Assembly: GCF_040712315.1 (NCBI RefSeq)
Contig: NC_134016.1
Span: forward strand, 50,364,986 to 50,428,985
Source: Castanea sativa
Taxonomy: Eukaryota > Streptophyta > Magnoliopsida > Fagales > Fagaceae
Reading direction: 5' to 3'
DNA: 64,000 bases
In this document: in pieces, positions 23,463 to 33,176 of the stretch
Numbering within the stretch: position 1 is the first letter of the stretch
Layout: each line of letters starts with the position of its first letter
Translations under genes and position numbers: made by a program
The notes under the pieces: model-generated
Database searches by the model: none
What the model was told of the DNA's origin: nothing
Seen by the model: only the letters and a program-made list of their open reading frames with translations

Positions 23463-23991
23463 CAGACCCATAAAGTAGCTTCATTCTCCCTTTGAGACCT
23501 CTTACCCTTTCCATTGGCAGAGAAAGATGGATTGTGTCGAATATAGCATCAATGTTCTTCCTCATCACCGATTCAGTCTCACTTGTAATAACTGTTGCAC
23601 TTAGAGTATTTAGCCTAGGATCCTTGTTATGTTCCCTAATTGAAAGCCACCTAATATTTGATAAGAACAATAGGACTTCGGGATGAACATTTGAGAGTCA
23701 CTGCTTCACAGGTTTGACCTTATCAAACTTTAGAGGTAAGCCTATTGTTGTCATTGGAAGAGTAGTCCGAAAACCATATACTTCTTTTATGTCGAAAAAG
23801 TTAGATTCTCCTCAACCCATTCAGGAACTATGTACCCAAGATTGCAATGTGGGAAAGTCTCTTCATTGAGTCGTATTTGATATCCATTGCTGAATATGTA
23901 TGGCTGAGAACTAATCAGAAAGAAACTCTTAAATCCAATTTTGGCTTATTAACCAGAGGATACGCTAATTCAATAATAAGATAACAACTAA

Positions 23992-24130
23992 GGGTTTGTT
24001 TGATAAGAGATTTTTAGTAATGTTGTTATTGTTTTGTGAAAATATGTGTGGGTGAAAAGTGCGTGCAAATACGTGTAATATTGTTTAAATACTGAAAACT
24101 ATTGTTTAAACAGCAGTAACAAACACCTCA
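23992..24130. mobile_element. 139-bp Tourist-like MITE inside the pseudogene
   Basis: Flanked by TAA (23989-23991 and 24131-24133). It starts GGGTTTGTTTGATAAGAG and ends AACAAACACCTCA. The paralogous position in intron 2 of the intact gene (about 37967-37972, CAGCTAAATTATCC) has a single TAA and no insert, so the empty site is preserved in the same window. This fixes the ends and the 3-bp target duplication. Confidence 0.9.
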
Positions 24131-24261
24131 TAAATTATCCTTTCTAGTAATTATCAACATCATTTTGCTTTTATCGTTTTCTTTCACTATAATTGAGTAC
24201 ATAACATATAGTACTCTAGATTGACATCTTAAGACTAGCATGGAAGTCAATTCACAAGCAT

Positions 24262-24268
<7 letters not shown>

Positions 24269-24296
<28 letters not shown>
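24269..24296. repeat. (GA)14 microsatellite
   Basis: Uninterrupted GA dinucleotide run within the intron-derived part of the pseudogene. Confidence 0.95.
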
Positions 24297-24299
<3 letters not shown>

Positions 24300-25129
24300 G
24301 GGATTGTCAATTCCATTTTTTATTTGTATTTTTAAAAAAATAAATATAAACATAAATAGTTCCAACTTTTACTGACATTTTTTAATTGTAGTTTCTATAA
24401 AAAAGAATTAAAAATGAGAAAAAAATGAAATAAAAATGCGAAACAATTTTGTTTTCCACGTTTAAAACTTATACAAACACATGTTTGGAAAATATTTTCA
24501 AATTATGTTTTTGAAAAACATATTTAAAAATGGTGAACCAAACAGACCCTGAGTTTTGTTTTAAATTTCCAAGTACCATTTATGGTTTTGAAGTTTTGTA
24601 TTTAATTATAATCAATTTTGTTTTAATCATTTGACTTTGTCCTTTATGTTCTTGACTAACACCACGTTTGTTTGGGCATAAAACATTTCTTGAAAAATGT
24701 TTTCCTGATTTTCAAGCATTTGGGACGACTAAAGAACTTGTTCAGATTGAAATTATTTTTCAACGTTTTACGTTTTTCATGGACAAAAAACATTTGCTAA
24801 TGTGATAAAACAAAATAGAACGGAGTGAGAGAGTGTGGAAGGTTCACTCTACCTAATGTGCTGACGAAGCTTACTTCTCGAGGAAGTAGAAGAAAGCTGA
24901 GAGAGACTGAAAGCGATAAAACAAAAGTAAAGGGTTCTAGGATTGTATGGAAAGTGGAACTGATTCGACAGCTTGGGTCAAATTGTTTAGAGCTTTTGTC
25001 GCTTTTTCATTTTTTCCAAAAGAGACTACAGAGAGTGTGGAATCATGGTGGACGACCAAGACTTGGTTTGGACTTTGATTGGTTGCATTTTTACTTTTCC
25101 GAGAATTTTGTCTTTTATTTATGAGGGTA

Positions 25130-25914
25130 TGGTTAATGTGTAAGGCACATATTAAACCATCTATTTTTTTGAAATATTTTCTTAGAAATTGAAAAAGTTG
25201 TCAATACTTTTTCAATTCCAGATAAAATATTTTAAAAAATAATTAATTATTGTGTGTCTTTAGGGCACACATTAGTAAAATCCTATTTATGATTATGATT
25301 TATGAATCTTCAAAAAAGAAAATATTTTTGGAGCATGTGAAAAGTAGTTTTAGGACTAAAAACTATTTTATAATTTTTTTACTACAATTTTAATTTAGTA
25401 AATTGTAAGTGGTTAAAGTTAAGTGATTAATTATTACTTACACATGGACTAATTATTATTTTCTCTTCACCAATCATACGCTGCCACGTCATAGTTGTGG
25501 CAAGAGTTGTAAAAATTTTTGTAGTCCTGCACTTTTTCAGATGTGAATGATACTACGTTCCTTTGATATTTATGGTGGAATAATAATTTAATTAATCAGT
25601 CGATTATAAATGAAATAGAAAAGAGCACCATATCACTATATTCTAAGTACTTAATAATAATTTTTTGGATCTAAAATAGAATTATATTATAGTTTAATCT
25701 ATATGTATATATGTGTTAGGTTCTAAATATATAAGAATAAATGTTTAGATTTCTAAATTTATGTATGTTGGCAAACCGAGAACAAAAACATGTCTAAATT
25801 AAGTGTTAGGCATTGCTCACCGAAAGTTGAATAATTTATATCGAATGTACGGTTAATATCAAATGGTTATGAACTAAATTAATACATTCAAAAAGTCAAG
25901 GTCCATTTTGGCAC
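25130..25914. other. Non-coding AT-rich stretch
   Basis: No gene, repeat boundary or regulatory motif could be supported. Confidence 0.5.
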
Positions 25915-26402
25915 ATAAATGGATCTTTAATGAATTATTTTTAAAGGTGGAAGGGGTCTTAGACAAGGAGCCCTTTTCTTCTTATTTGTTATCATAGCTA
26001 AGGAAGTTTTCTCCAAGCTAATTAGCTGGCTAGCTGGTATGAAAGATAACTTCAAATTACATCCAAAAAGGTGGCTCTCTATCATCTTTGTTTTGTGAAT
26101 GACCTAATGCTTTTTGTTGTAGCAGATGAAATCACGGACCTTGCAGTTCAGAGAGTTCTCTTGCAATTCAAACACATCTTTGGTTTGGTTGTTAATCAAA
26201 CTAAAAGTGAGGGGGTTTTTTATTATAATTTTTTTCTCAGTTGTATCTGATGTAATGAAGCAGAGAATTGTGTCCATCTTGAACTTCAAGAAAGAGACTT
26301 GAGAAAGTTTAGCTGCCCAAGTATTTAAGACTAAAAATTTCATTGTGCTACTGGAATGTGGGCTATAATGCTCAAGTTGGTTCTTTCTAAAATAGGATGC
26401 AC
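25915..26402 (+). mobile_element. LINE reverse-transcriptase fragment, copy 2
   Basis: Homologous over about 490 bp to 11440-11935. The plus strand reads G-x-R-Q-G-A-P-F-S-S-Y-L-F-V-I and S-K-L-I-S-W-L-A-G-M-K before breaking at stops; the FADD-equivalent box is destroyed by a stop codon. Compared with copy 1 it keeps the upstream RQG motif better but the catalytic region worse. It is a dead relic. Confidence 0.75.
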
Positions 26403-26594
26403 GGAAGTCGGAACCACAAAGAGTTGGCTTAGTCATGAGGTCTTGGATTTGAAATCTTTAGCCAATGTCTTGGTATCATGCCCAAGAGATTTCTTTTTGT
26501 AACAGTTTGATATGTGTGGAACATGAGACTATATATATCCGAGAGAACAGTTAGGTGCTCAAAGTGCTCTAAAAACACTCCTAATCACAAGCTT

Positions 26595-27410
26595 TAAGAA
26601 AGAAAGGATTTAAGAACCATTTGTAGTATTCAGCTTTGGGTGATATTCTTTTAACTGTTAGCTTGTTGGATCTCGTTAGGCCTTGAGATCTGATGAAGTG
26701 CAATCTAGTATGTTTTTTCTTTCCCAGTATTATCTGCTAATGCTACTGAGGCTTAGAGGAACAATGTCATATTGTGCTGTCCATTGATGACAATGGTCTT
26801 GGCCTTGGCTGAGTATAATCCACCAATAAAAAAATATCCCTGAATTACATATGTAAAAAGAGAACCACGGACCCACTCAACAAAATCCAGATGAACATAT
26901 CCAACACGTTTGTGCAGATTATGTGCTCAACAGGTTTAGACCTTCTGATGGAAAGGTTGGAATTAAGAACCATTTGTAAACATTCGGCATTGGTGGTATT
27001 CTTTTGACTGTTAACTTGTTAGAAAAGCCTGATATCTTGCAGTAAAGATCTTTGACCTCTTAGGCCTTGAGGTCTGATTTCATGCAATGTATGTGTTTTT
27101 TTTTCTCTTAGTGTCCTCTGTTAATGTCACTGAGGCTTAGAAGCCCTAATATCGTATAGTGCTGTCCAATGATGTCAAAGGTCTTGGGCTTGGCTGAGTA
27201 TAACCCACCGAAAATCCCCCTGAGTTCCGTAAAAATATATTATGTTTCTGTTTCATACAACATCACACTCACCATGTGTGGGGTTCACACAGAGTGTGAT
27301 GCTATATGGAGCGGAAACACCATATACTTTCTCCTAAATTATAAATGCAAACTCTCTTCCAACAAAATCCAGATGAACATATCCAACAAGCTTGTGCAGA
27401 TAATTTTAGC
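26595..27410. repeat. Diverged tandem duplication, period about 360-480 bp
   Basis: 26595-26825 (AAGAACCATTTGTAGTATTC through TTGGCTGAGTATAATCCACC) is repeated at 26953-27215 with several indels. The following phrase AAAATCCAGATGAACATATC occurs at 26883 and again at 27364. The units are in the same orientation and substantially diverged. No family was recognised; short frames such as 27169-27456 lack domain motifs. Confidence 0.75.
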
Positions 27411-27419
27411 TACACTTGA

Positions 27420-27917
27420 TAATAATGTTCACATGCTAAACACAAGAACATTATAGGCCTTCGAACTAGTCATCATAATCACAATTGAACTAGACGTTTA
27501 AGGTTCTAGAAAGACTATTTGAAGTACTTTTAAAACGAGGTCAATTGATCCAACATTAACAAATAATGAATTTGGTAATGGTAACTAGTGAGATTAACAT
27601 GCTCAATGAAGTGATATGAACTTAGCAAACTTAAAAACAAATGTACAGAAAATAAATTTAAAAAAAAAAGAACAGAAAATTAAATATTTCTTTCCAGCAT
27701 CTAACATTAAAAAGAAAATGGAAATAAACCAAAACTAATGTCATGACATGACATTAGGCATATTTGTGCTTTACTCAAAATGCAGTCAAATTAAGGCTCA
27801 TTGTGATTGTTTACATATTTCAAATCTATCTTACATAGGACTCAATACATGCTCCTTTAAAATAATCATACAATCCAATCCGATCCATAGAATCTCAGTA
27901 TTGCAATTTTCTCCATA
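27420..27917. other. Non-coding stretch
   Basis: AT-rich, no gene seen. Confidence 0.5.
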
Positions 27918-27954
27918 TTATAATATTATTGATGTCCATGATAAGGATCATGTT
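27918..27954. repeat. 37-bp direct repeat, left copy
   Basis: TTATAATATTATTGATGTCC followed by ATGATAAGGATCATGTT. It recurs at 29401-29437 with about four differences. The pair brackets the Helitron-like segment. Confidence 0.85.
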
Positions 27955-27964
27955 TCTCTACTTA

Positions 27965-28317
27965 TCTATATCTATATATTACTAAAAGCTGAAGTGTAGT
28001 GTTTAATGCTGCTGCGCTTATATTGAGCCATGTCAGCATCCACGTTATTATTTTTTTTCTTTCCATTTTTTATAATTATTTTTAATATATTTTTATTTCA
28101 TATTTACACTTCTCCAACCTTTCTCCCTCCCTTATCTTTTCATCTCCCTCCTACTTCTCCAACCTTTCTTCTTCCCTCACCTTCTCATCTCTTCACTACC
28201 CTCTACATTAATATTATTCTTCATCTTCCTCTCTTCTTATTCACATCCTCTTATTATAAATTTGTCACTACCTCTTTCATTCTATGCATAGTTTTCCCTT
28301 ACCAAAAAAAAAAAAAG

Positions 28318-28364
<47 letters not shown>

Positions 28365-29400
28365 ACAATTTTTGGATGGATTTTTTTTTTTTTTTTTCTT
28401 ACATCTTTGCTTTAGGTTGATAATTTTTTATATTATTTAATGTACTTTAAGTTAATGCGATTCAGTTATTTTATTTCTCTCTTTGATTGTTAAATGTTAT
28501 CCTGTTGCGTTATAAATGATTAAATATAACATATAAATATATAATATTATTCTACTACATAGCATGATTTGAATAATTTAATTTGGTAGTTATTGTAATT
28601 TGATAGCATAATTTTTATAGTGCTCAATTTAGATGTTAAACTATGAGACTTGAATAATTTTTGTTTATTTTTTAATCATTTGTGGTGGACAAAGTACTCT
28701 TAATAATTGTATTAGAAGTATTATATAATGCCATTTATTTAGACAAAAGCAAAGGTTGGCTAAACAAAATTATTGGATGAGAAACAAATTTTATCTTTCA
28801 CAATTTTACTTTAATAGTAATTGTTATTATTTTATAACAATGCATATATAGAAATTTAATTATTAGATTTCATTAATAATTGTTTATTTGATAATCTATT
28901 TTGGGTGGACGAAATTACAATTTCTGCAAAGAAAATAACCTTAGTAGATTATAAACAAAAAATTGTTTTCTTAATTGGTCCAGTTAATTATAATTAAGTT
29001 TTATTAATTTTTTTAGTTACTTTTTTCATTGTTTTGGATTGTAGGCAGAAAAAATAAGTTTGAGGAAGTTTGTTTAAAACTAAAAGAATAATTTTCAAAT
29101 TTTATATTCTTTTTAATGATTCACAAAATGTTATAGATAACTTTTATTAAAAAAAAAAATATTTTAGTTAACTTGTCTTTTGAATTTCTTAGAAAAATTG
29201 TATTTTTTTCATTTTAGTATAATAGAAATTATTGAATTTATGATTTATGACTGTTCCTATATTATATTTATGATTATTCTTATAATAAATAAAAATATAA
29301 TTATAAAATAAATTACTCTTTATTAAATTAGTTTAAATAGTATTAATTTTTTTAATAAAATCATAAAAATAATTATGATGCACAACGCACATGTTCGCGG
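27965..29400 (+). mobile_element. Helitron-like non-autonomous element (candidate)
   Basis: The left end (near TCTATATATTACTAAAAGCT, then GAAGTGTAG) resembles plant Helitron 5' ends with TC and an AAAGC(T)GAAG box. The right end ...GCACAACGCACATGTTCGCGG has a short GC-rich palindromic patch, as Helitron 3' hairpins do, but no clean CTRR terminus. Internal parts (28470-28600) match the interspersed family at 440-530 (reverse) and 56810-56900. Poly-T, (CT)n and (CA)n tracts occur at 28320-28400. No RepHel protein is encoded. Confidence 0.4.
28320..28368. repeat. (CT)n(CA)n compound microsatellite
   Basis: Adjoining CT and CA dinucleotide runs of about 20 and 28 bp. They produce a false open frame on the plus strand. 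Confidence 0.95.
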
Positions 29401-29437
29401 TTATAATATTATTGACGTCCATGACCAGGGTCATGTT
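29401..29437. repeat. 37-bp direct repeat, right copy
   Basis: Partner of 27918-27954. It starts exactly where the Helitron-like segment ends. Confidence 0.85.
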
Positions 29438-29439
29438 GC

Positions 29440-30158
29440 ATTTCAGTGCTCCCAAGCCACACAAGGATCGAGCTGCCTAATATTATTTGTTATGACTTGA
29501 GGAAAACAATAGCCATATCTACACAATATTCCAAACAGACTAATAAAGTTACAATTAAGAACTCCTCTTAATTACATATACGTCACAACAAGTCATTTAA
29601 CTGCTTAAAAGTCAGCTGAAAAAGTCAATTAACTTAGAAAGATTAAAAGTTGCTCAACAAAGTTTAGAAAGATTAAAAGTACGATAATATACTTAAAATT
29701 ATTTAAAGGTCATACATGTGAAAGACTGTGTTTTGGTCCACCGTACAACAAACCCAAAAAGCCCAAACCTGGGGCCCCAAAACGTGATAGTTGGACCTTC
29801 GCAATCGTGCATACAGTGTACGCACTGTCGCACAGCCAAGAGGCCCATGACCAATGCAACCTAGCTTTTCAAAGAAACAAAACTAGCCACGCATATATTA
29901 TATGCACAAGAAGTTTTCCATGTTGCCCAAATTTAACCTTCTCACACAGGCATAGAAGCTAAAAACATGTGTTAACTACCATGGCAATTGCCAGCGTATG
30001 CACAGGAAAAAGACATACTTATTACTCCTGATCACCTGCATTTAATGCATTGCCGAAACATACCATAAGTATTGCACTTTGTGCAATTGTTCAATTCCCT
30101 CTCACAAAATTTTCTACTCCTTTAACTTTCAATCCCAGCTATACCTATACTACACTAA
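29440..30158. other. Non-coding stretch with a local duplicate
   Basis: No gene. The phrase TGCACAGGAAAAAGACATAC and the following TGCATTTAATGCATTGCCGA (29999-30057) recur beyond the two adjacent MITEs at 31551-31685. Confidence 0.55.
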
Positions 30159-30443
30159 GGGTCTGTTTGGATAGAACTTATTACTGAAAACTGAAAATTG
30201 AAAACACTATAGCAAAATAATTTTTAAATGTGTGAATAGTATTGTAGGACCTATTTTTAATATTTTTTTTTGAATAAAGTGCTTGTGGGACCCATGAATA
30301 TTGCTTAAACAGTGCTCTTGTCTCCTACACAGTGCATCCATGTGCATGAATAGTGCTTTTACTATTCATGCGCAGGAGAGAGAAAAAAAGAAGAAGAAGC
30401 TAAAAACATAGACGTGAGCCAAAACGTGAATCCAAACGCATTC
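30159..30443. mobile_element. Tourist-like MITE, GGGTCTGTTTGG family, copy A
   Basis: It begins GGGTCTGTTTGGATAGAAC and ends AATCCAAACGCATTC, flanked by TAA at 30156-30158 and 30444-30446. Sister copies at 42516-42827 and 43829-44096 share the internal AGCAAAATAATTTTTAAATG and GTGTGAATAGTA blocks. Length and TAA duplication fit PIF/Harbinger MITEs. Confidence 0.9.
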
Positions 30444-30446
30444 TAA

Positions 30447-30611
30447 GAGCATCCACAGCAGCAGAGCTAAATAGCTATATAGATATTTTAGCTCCACCAA
30501 ATACAAAAATGCATCCTGCAGCAGCGAAGGCATAGCTAAAATTTTTTTTATTACACTTCTCATTAAAATAATATTTCTTTCTTTTTTTCTTTTCTCTTCC
30601 CATTTCACAGC

Positions 30612-30656
<45 letters not shown>

Positions 30657-31524
30657 GTTACTTCCCTCTCTACTCTTTCAGACTAAAGCTCCTCTCTCTC
30701 ATCTCACAGATCAGGCCCTACCTTTGCCGCCGTTGGTCACGCCCTTGCCGCCGCCCTTGAATCCATCTCGCCCAATCCTCCATGCCGCCGACCCATAGGT
30801 CTTTTATACACTCTCTCTCTGGGACTAGTCGGTCTATATCATTGGTATCTGATAATTTTTTTTTCTCTTTTTGGTTCTTTTTTGGGCCTTTCTCTCTTTG
30901 TTAGAATGAAGAGAGGTTGGGTTCGGGGTTGCCGATTGGTTTGCAATTTTGAGTTGTTGGGTTTTTTCTTGATGGATTTGGTAACAATGGTGGGGGTTTG
31001 GGTTGTGATCACAGTGGCTGGGTTTGAGTTTGGTGGGTTTCAGTGAGTCGATCTTGCGATGATGGGTTGTGGTCATGGTGGCTGGGCAGTGGGTATCTGG
31101 CAGTGATCATGGTCACTAGGTAGTGGGTATTTGGAAAGTTTGATCACTTTGTTCATCTTGGTTCAGAGAAAGAGAAAGAGACAGAGAGGAAGAGTGAATA
31201 AAAAATAATAAAGAAAAAATAAAGAAGAGATATTTAATTGAATTGGTAAATTTTCTCCAAAAAAAAAAAAAATTGAAGTGGTAAAAAAATATCATTGTAG
31301 TAGTGGCGGCTGTGGTGGCGGCGGTAGCGGTTGCGGTGGTTGTGATTGTTGTTTATTGTAGTGGACATATTATTTTATTGTGATATTTATATTATTTTAA
31401 AGTGTTGAAAGCTGAAATAGATCCACTGCTGCAGAATATTTTGTAAAGTAAATAAGTAAAATAGATAAATAACTTTTTGTAGTGCAAAATAGCTAAAATT
31501 TTAACTATATTACTGTAGATGATT
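30447..31524. mobile_element. 1.08-kb TIR element abutting MITE copy A
   Basis: The left end GAGCATCCACAGCAGC and right end (reverse complement AATCATCTACAGTAAT) form a degenerate TIR. TAA flanks it at 30444-30446 (shared with MITE A) and 31525-31527. The interior contains (CT)n at 30617-30653 and a GC-rich patch (30721-30790, GCCGCC repeats) that may be captured sequence. TAGCTA/TAGCTC-type subterminal motifs occur near both ends. It has no transposase. Confidence 0.65.
30617..30653. repeat. (CT)n microsatellite
   Basis: Pure CT run of about 37 bp inside the TIR element. Confidence 0.95.
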
Positions 31525-31527
31525 TAA

Positions 31528-32282
31528 GCTAGGTATTATTACACCTGATGCACAGGAAAAAACATACCTTTTTTATTATTTTTTTATTTTTTATAAACAG
31601 CAAAAAAAATAAACTTACTTATTACTCTAACTACGTGAACATAGTTATTACTCTAACCACGTGCATTTAATGCATTGTCGAACATAGTACAATGACAGCC
31701 TGTTGCATATATTAGTGCATGCACCTCTTCCTAAAATAGAAAAAACTTCTATATGCAGCAGATGCATGTAATACCTTCTCCCAAAAATAGGGCCAAAACA
31801 TGGATTTTAAAAGAACTGCTCAACCTTTATATAAAGAGAAAGCTAGTTGAATTCCACTATAAATAGCTCCCCTACTGGCCTCGCTAATAAGTCCAAAAAT
31901 ATCAAATAGAGGTCTAATAAGAACTGTCCTATAAATTTAAAGGAACATTTAGAGAGGTGCAAGTAAATTCTTTAGTTTACTATTTTTTAGCCATTAACAA
32001 AGAAAATACGTGCGATTGAAAATCCACTAATCTATGTGAAAAAATAAATGACATAAGCTTGAAATTAATTAGGCTAAATTATAAATTACATCATTTAACG
32101 TGTTCTCAATTCATTCATTTACTTTCTCAAAAGAAAAAAAAAAAAATTCATTCATTTAAGTTTCATTTTTTTTCCTCTCAATTTAGTCTCTTAACTTCAA
32201 CTCATTTTTAATGTAGTCATTCCGTTCGGTCCGAAATATTAATCTACGAAAATAACGTTGTTTTGGAAAGTGAAAAATACTA
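31528..32282. other. Non-coding stretch
   Basis: Holds the diverged second copy of the 29999-30057 phrase (31551-31685). Otherwise AT-rich filler with no gene. Confidence 0.5.
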
Positions 32283-32287
32283 AAACT

Positions 32288-32364
32288 TGTTAGAATTATG
32301 GTTAAATAATTAAATTCATTATTATCTAATAGTTTAAACTTTTGGAGCAACCCATAATTTAACA
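32288..32364 (+). mobile_element. Solo LTR of the TRIM/SMART family
   Basis: A 77-bp LTR beginning TGTTAGAATTATGGTTAAAT and ending ATTTAACA, with a perfect 5-bp target duplication AAACT (32283-32287 and 32365-32369). It matches the LTRs of the element at 13672-14000. The internal region has been lost, presumably by LTR-LTR recombination. Confidence 0.9.
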
Positions 32365-32369
32365 AAACT

Positions 32370-33176
32370 ATTGGTGAGATTGGACCACTAGATTGGACAA
32401 AAAAATTGAAAAAAAATTTAAGTTAAATGACTTAAATTAAATTAAAAAAAAAAAACCTCAGCATAAAACCTAGAATACCTTTAGAAAAAGTCTCTCCTTC
32501 AATTGCATCCTCCTTACACCAACAGCAAGATTTGGTGGTCCAACATACCAAACCTCCATGGAAGTCTTTGTTGTTATGTCCTGCGAGCAAAAGAAAAATA
32601 GAAATAGAACACTATAAAAGAAAAAAGAAAAAAAAGAAATGGAGCATGAAATGAATCAGAAATTGCATTGCTTTGGGGATTAAAAGAAATTGATGAGAGA
32701 GAGAGAGAGAAATCCAAAGAGTAGGAAAGTAATGGGATGTGGTTGAGTATATGCATTAGTCATGCTGTAATGCTCTCAATGAAAACTATCTTTCAGTTTC
32801 AGTTGAATCAAAAATATAAAAATTCCCAACAACTCAAATGGAAATGCAGAACCACAAATATATTAATAGACCATCAAGAATAGAAATAAAGCAACAACTC
32901 CATTCTAAAAAATATACATGGCAACGCCACACATTATCATTTAGTTCAAAATTAGAGAAAAAAAAAAAAAGAACAGAGAAGCACCACAACACGAGTAAAA
33001 AAAGAACAGAAAAGCCCAGGACAAAACAAAATGATGTTTGAACTTACGACTGACCAATAAATTTAGCAGTGCAGCAACTGATTCATTTTTTATATTTATG
33101 CCAGAAACACAATTAGAAATACACAGGAAATCAATGAAACAAACACTTACAAACATTAACAACTTATGGCATATAA
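32370..33176. other. 3' flank of the ATPase gene
   Basis: Probable 3' UTR and spacer of the minus-strand gene that ends at 33177. (GA)n at about 32696-32710. No separate gene seen. Confidence 0.5.

Larger units (their letters stand above)
23463..25125 (-). pseudogene. Truncated paralogue of the NO VEIN-like ATPase gene
   Basis: 23463-23990 aligns with 37480-37930: the start of exon 3 of the gene at 33177-43325, its acceptor and adjoining intron. It keeps phrases such as CAGCCATACATATTCAG on the minus strand but has frameshifts and stops. The match resumes at 24131-24258 against 38075-38190 (intron 2), interrupted only by a MITE. Near 24850-25125 the sequence matches the 5' UTR/promoter of the same gene (43440-43800; for example CTGACG(A/G)AGCTTACTTCT, and TTTTCCGAGAA). 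Exons 1 and 2, the rest of exon 3 and most of intron 2 are gone. Order and orientation match the parent, so this is a decayed tandem copy with internal deletions, not a retrocopy. It cannot encode a working ATPase. Confidence 0.85.

Noticed and set aside
24825..25124. Plus-strand 99-codon frame
   Set aside because: Lies antisense within the duplicated 5' UTR/promoter of the ATPase pseudogene; no domain.
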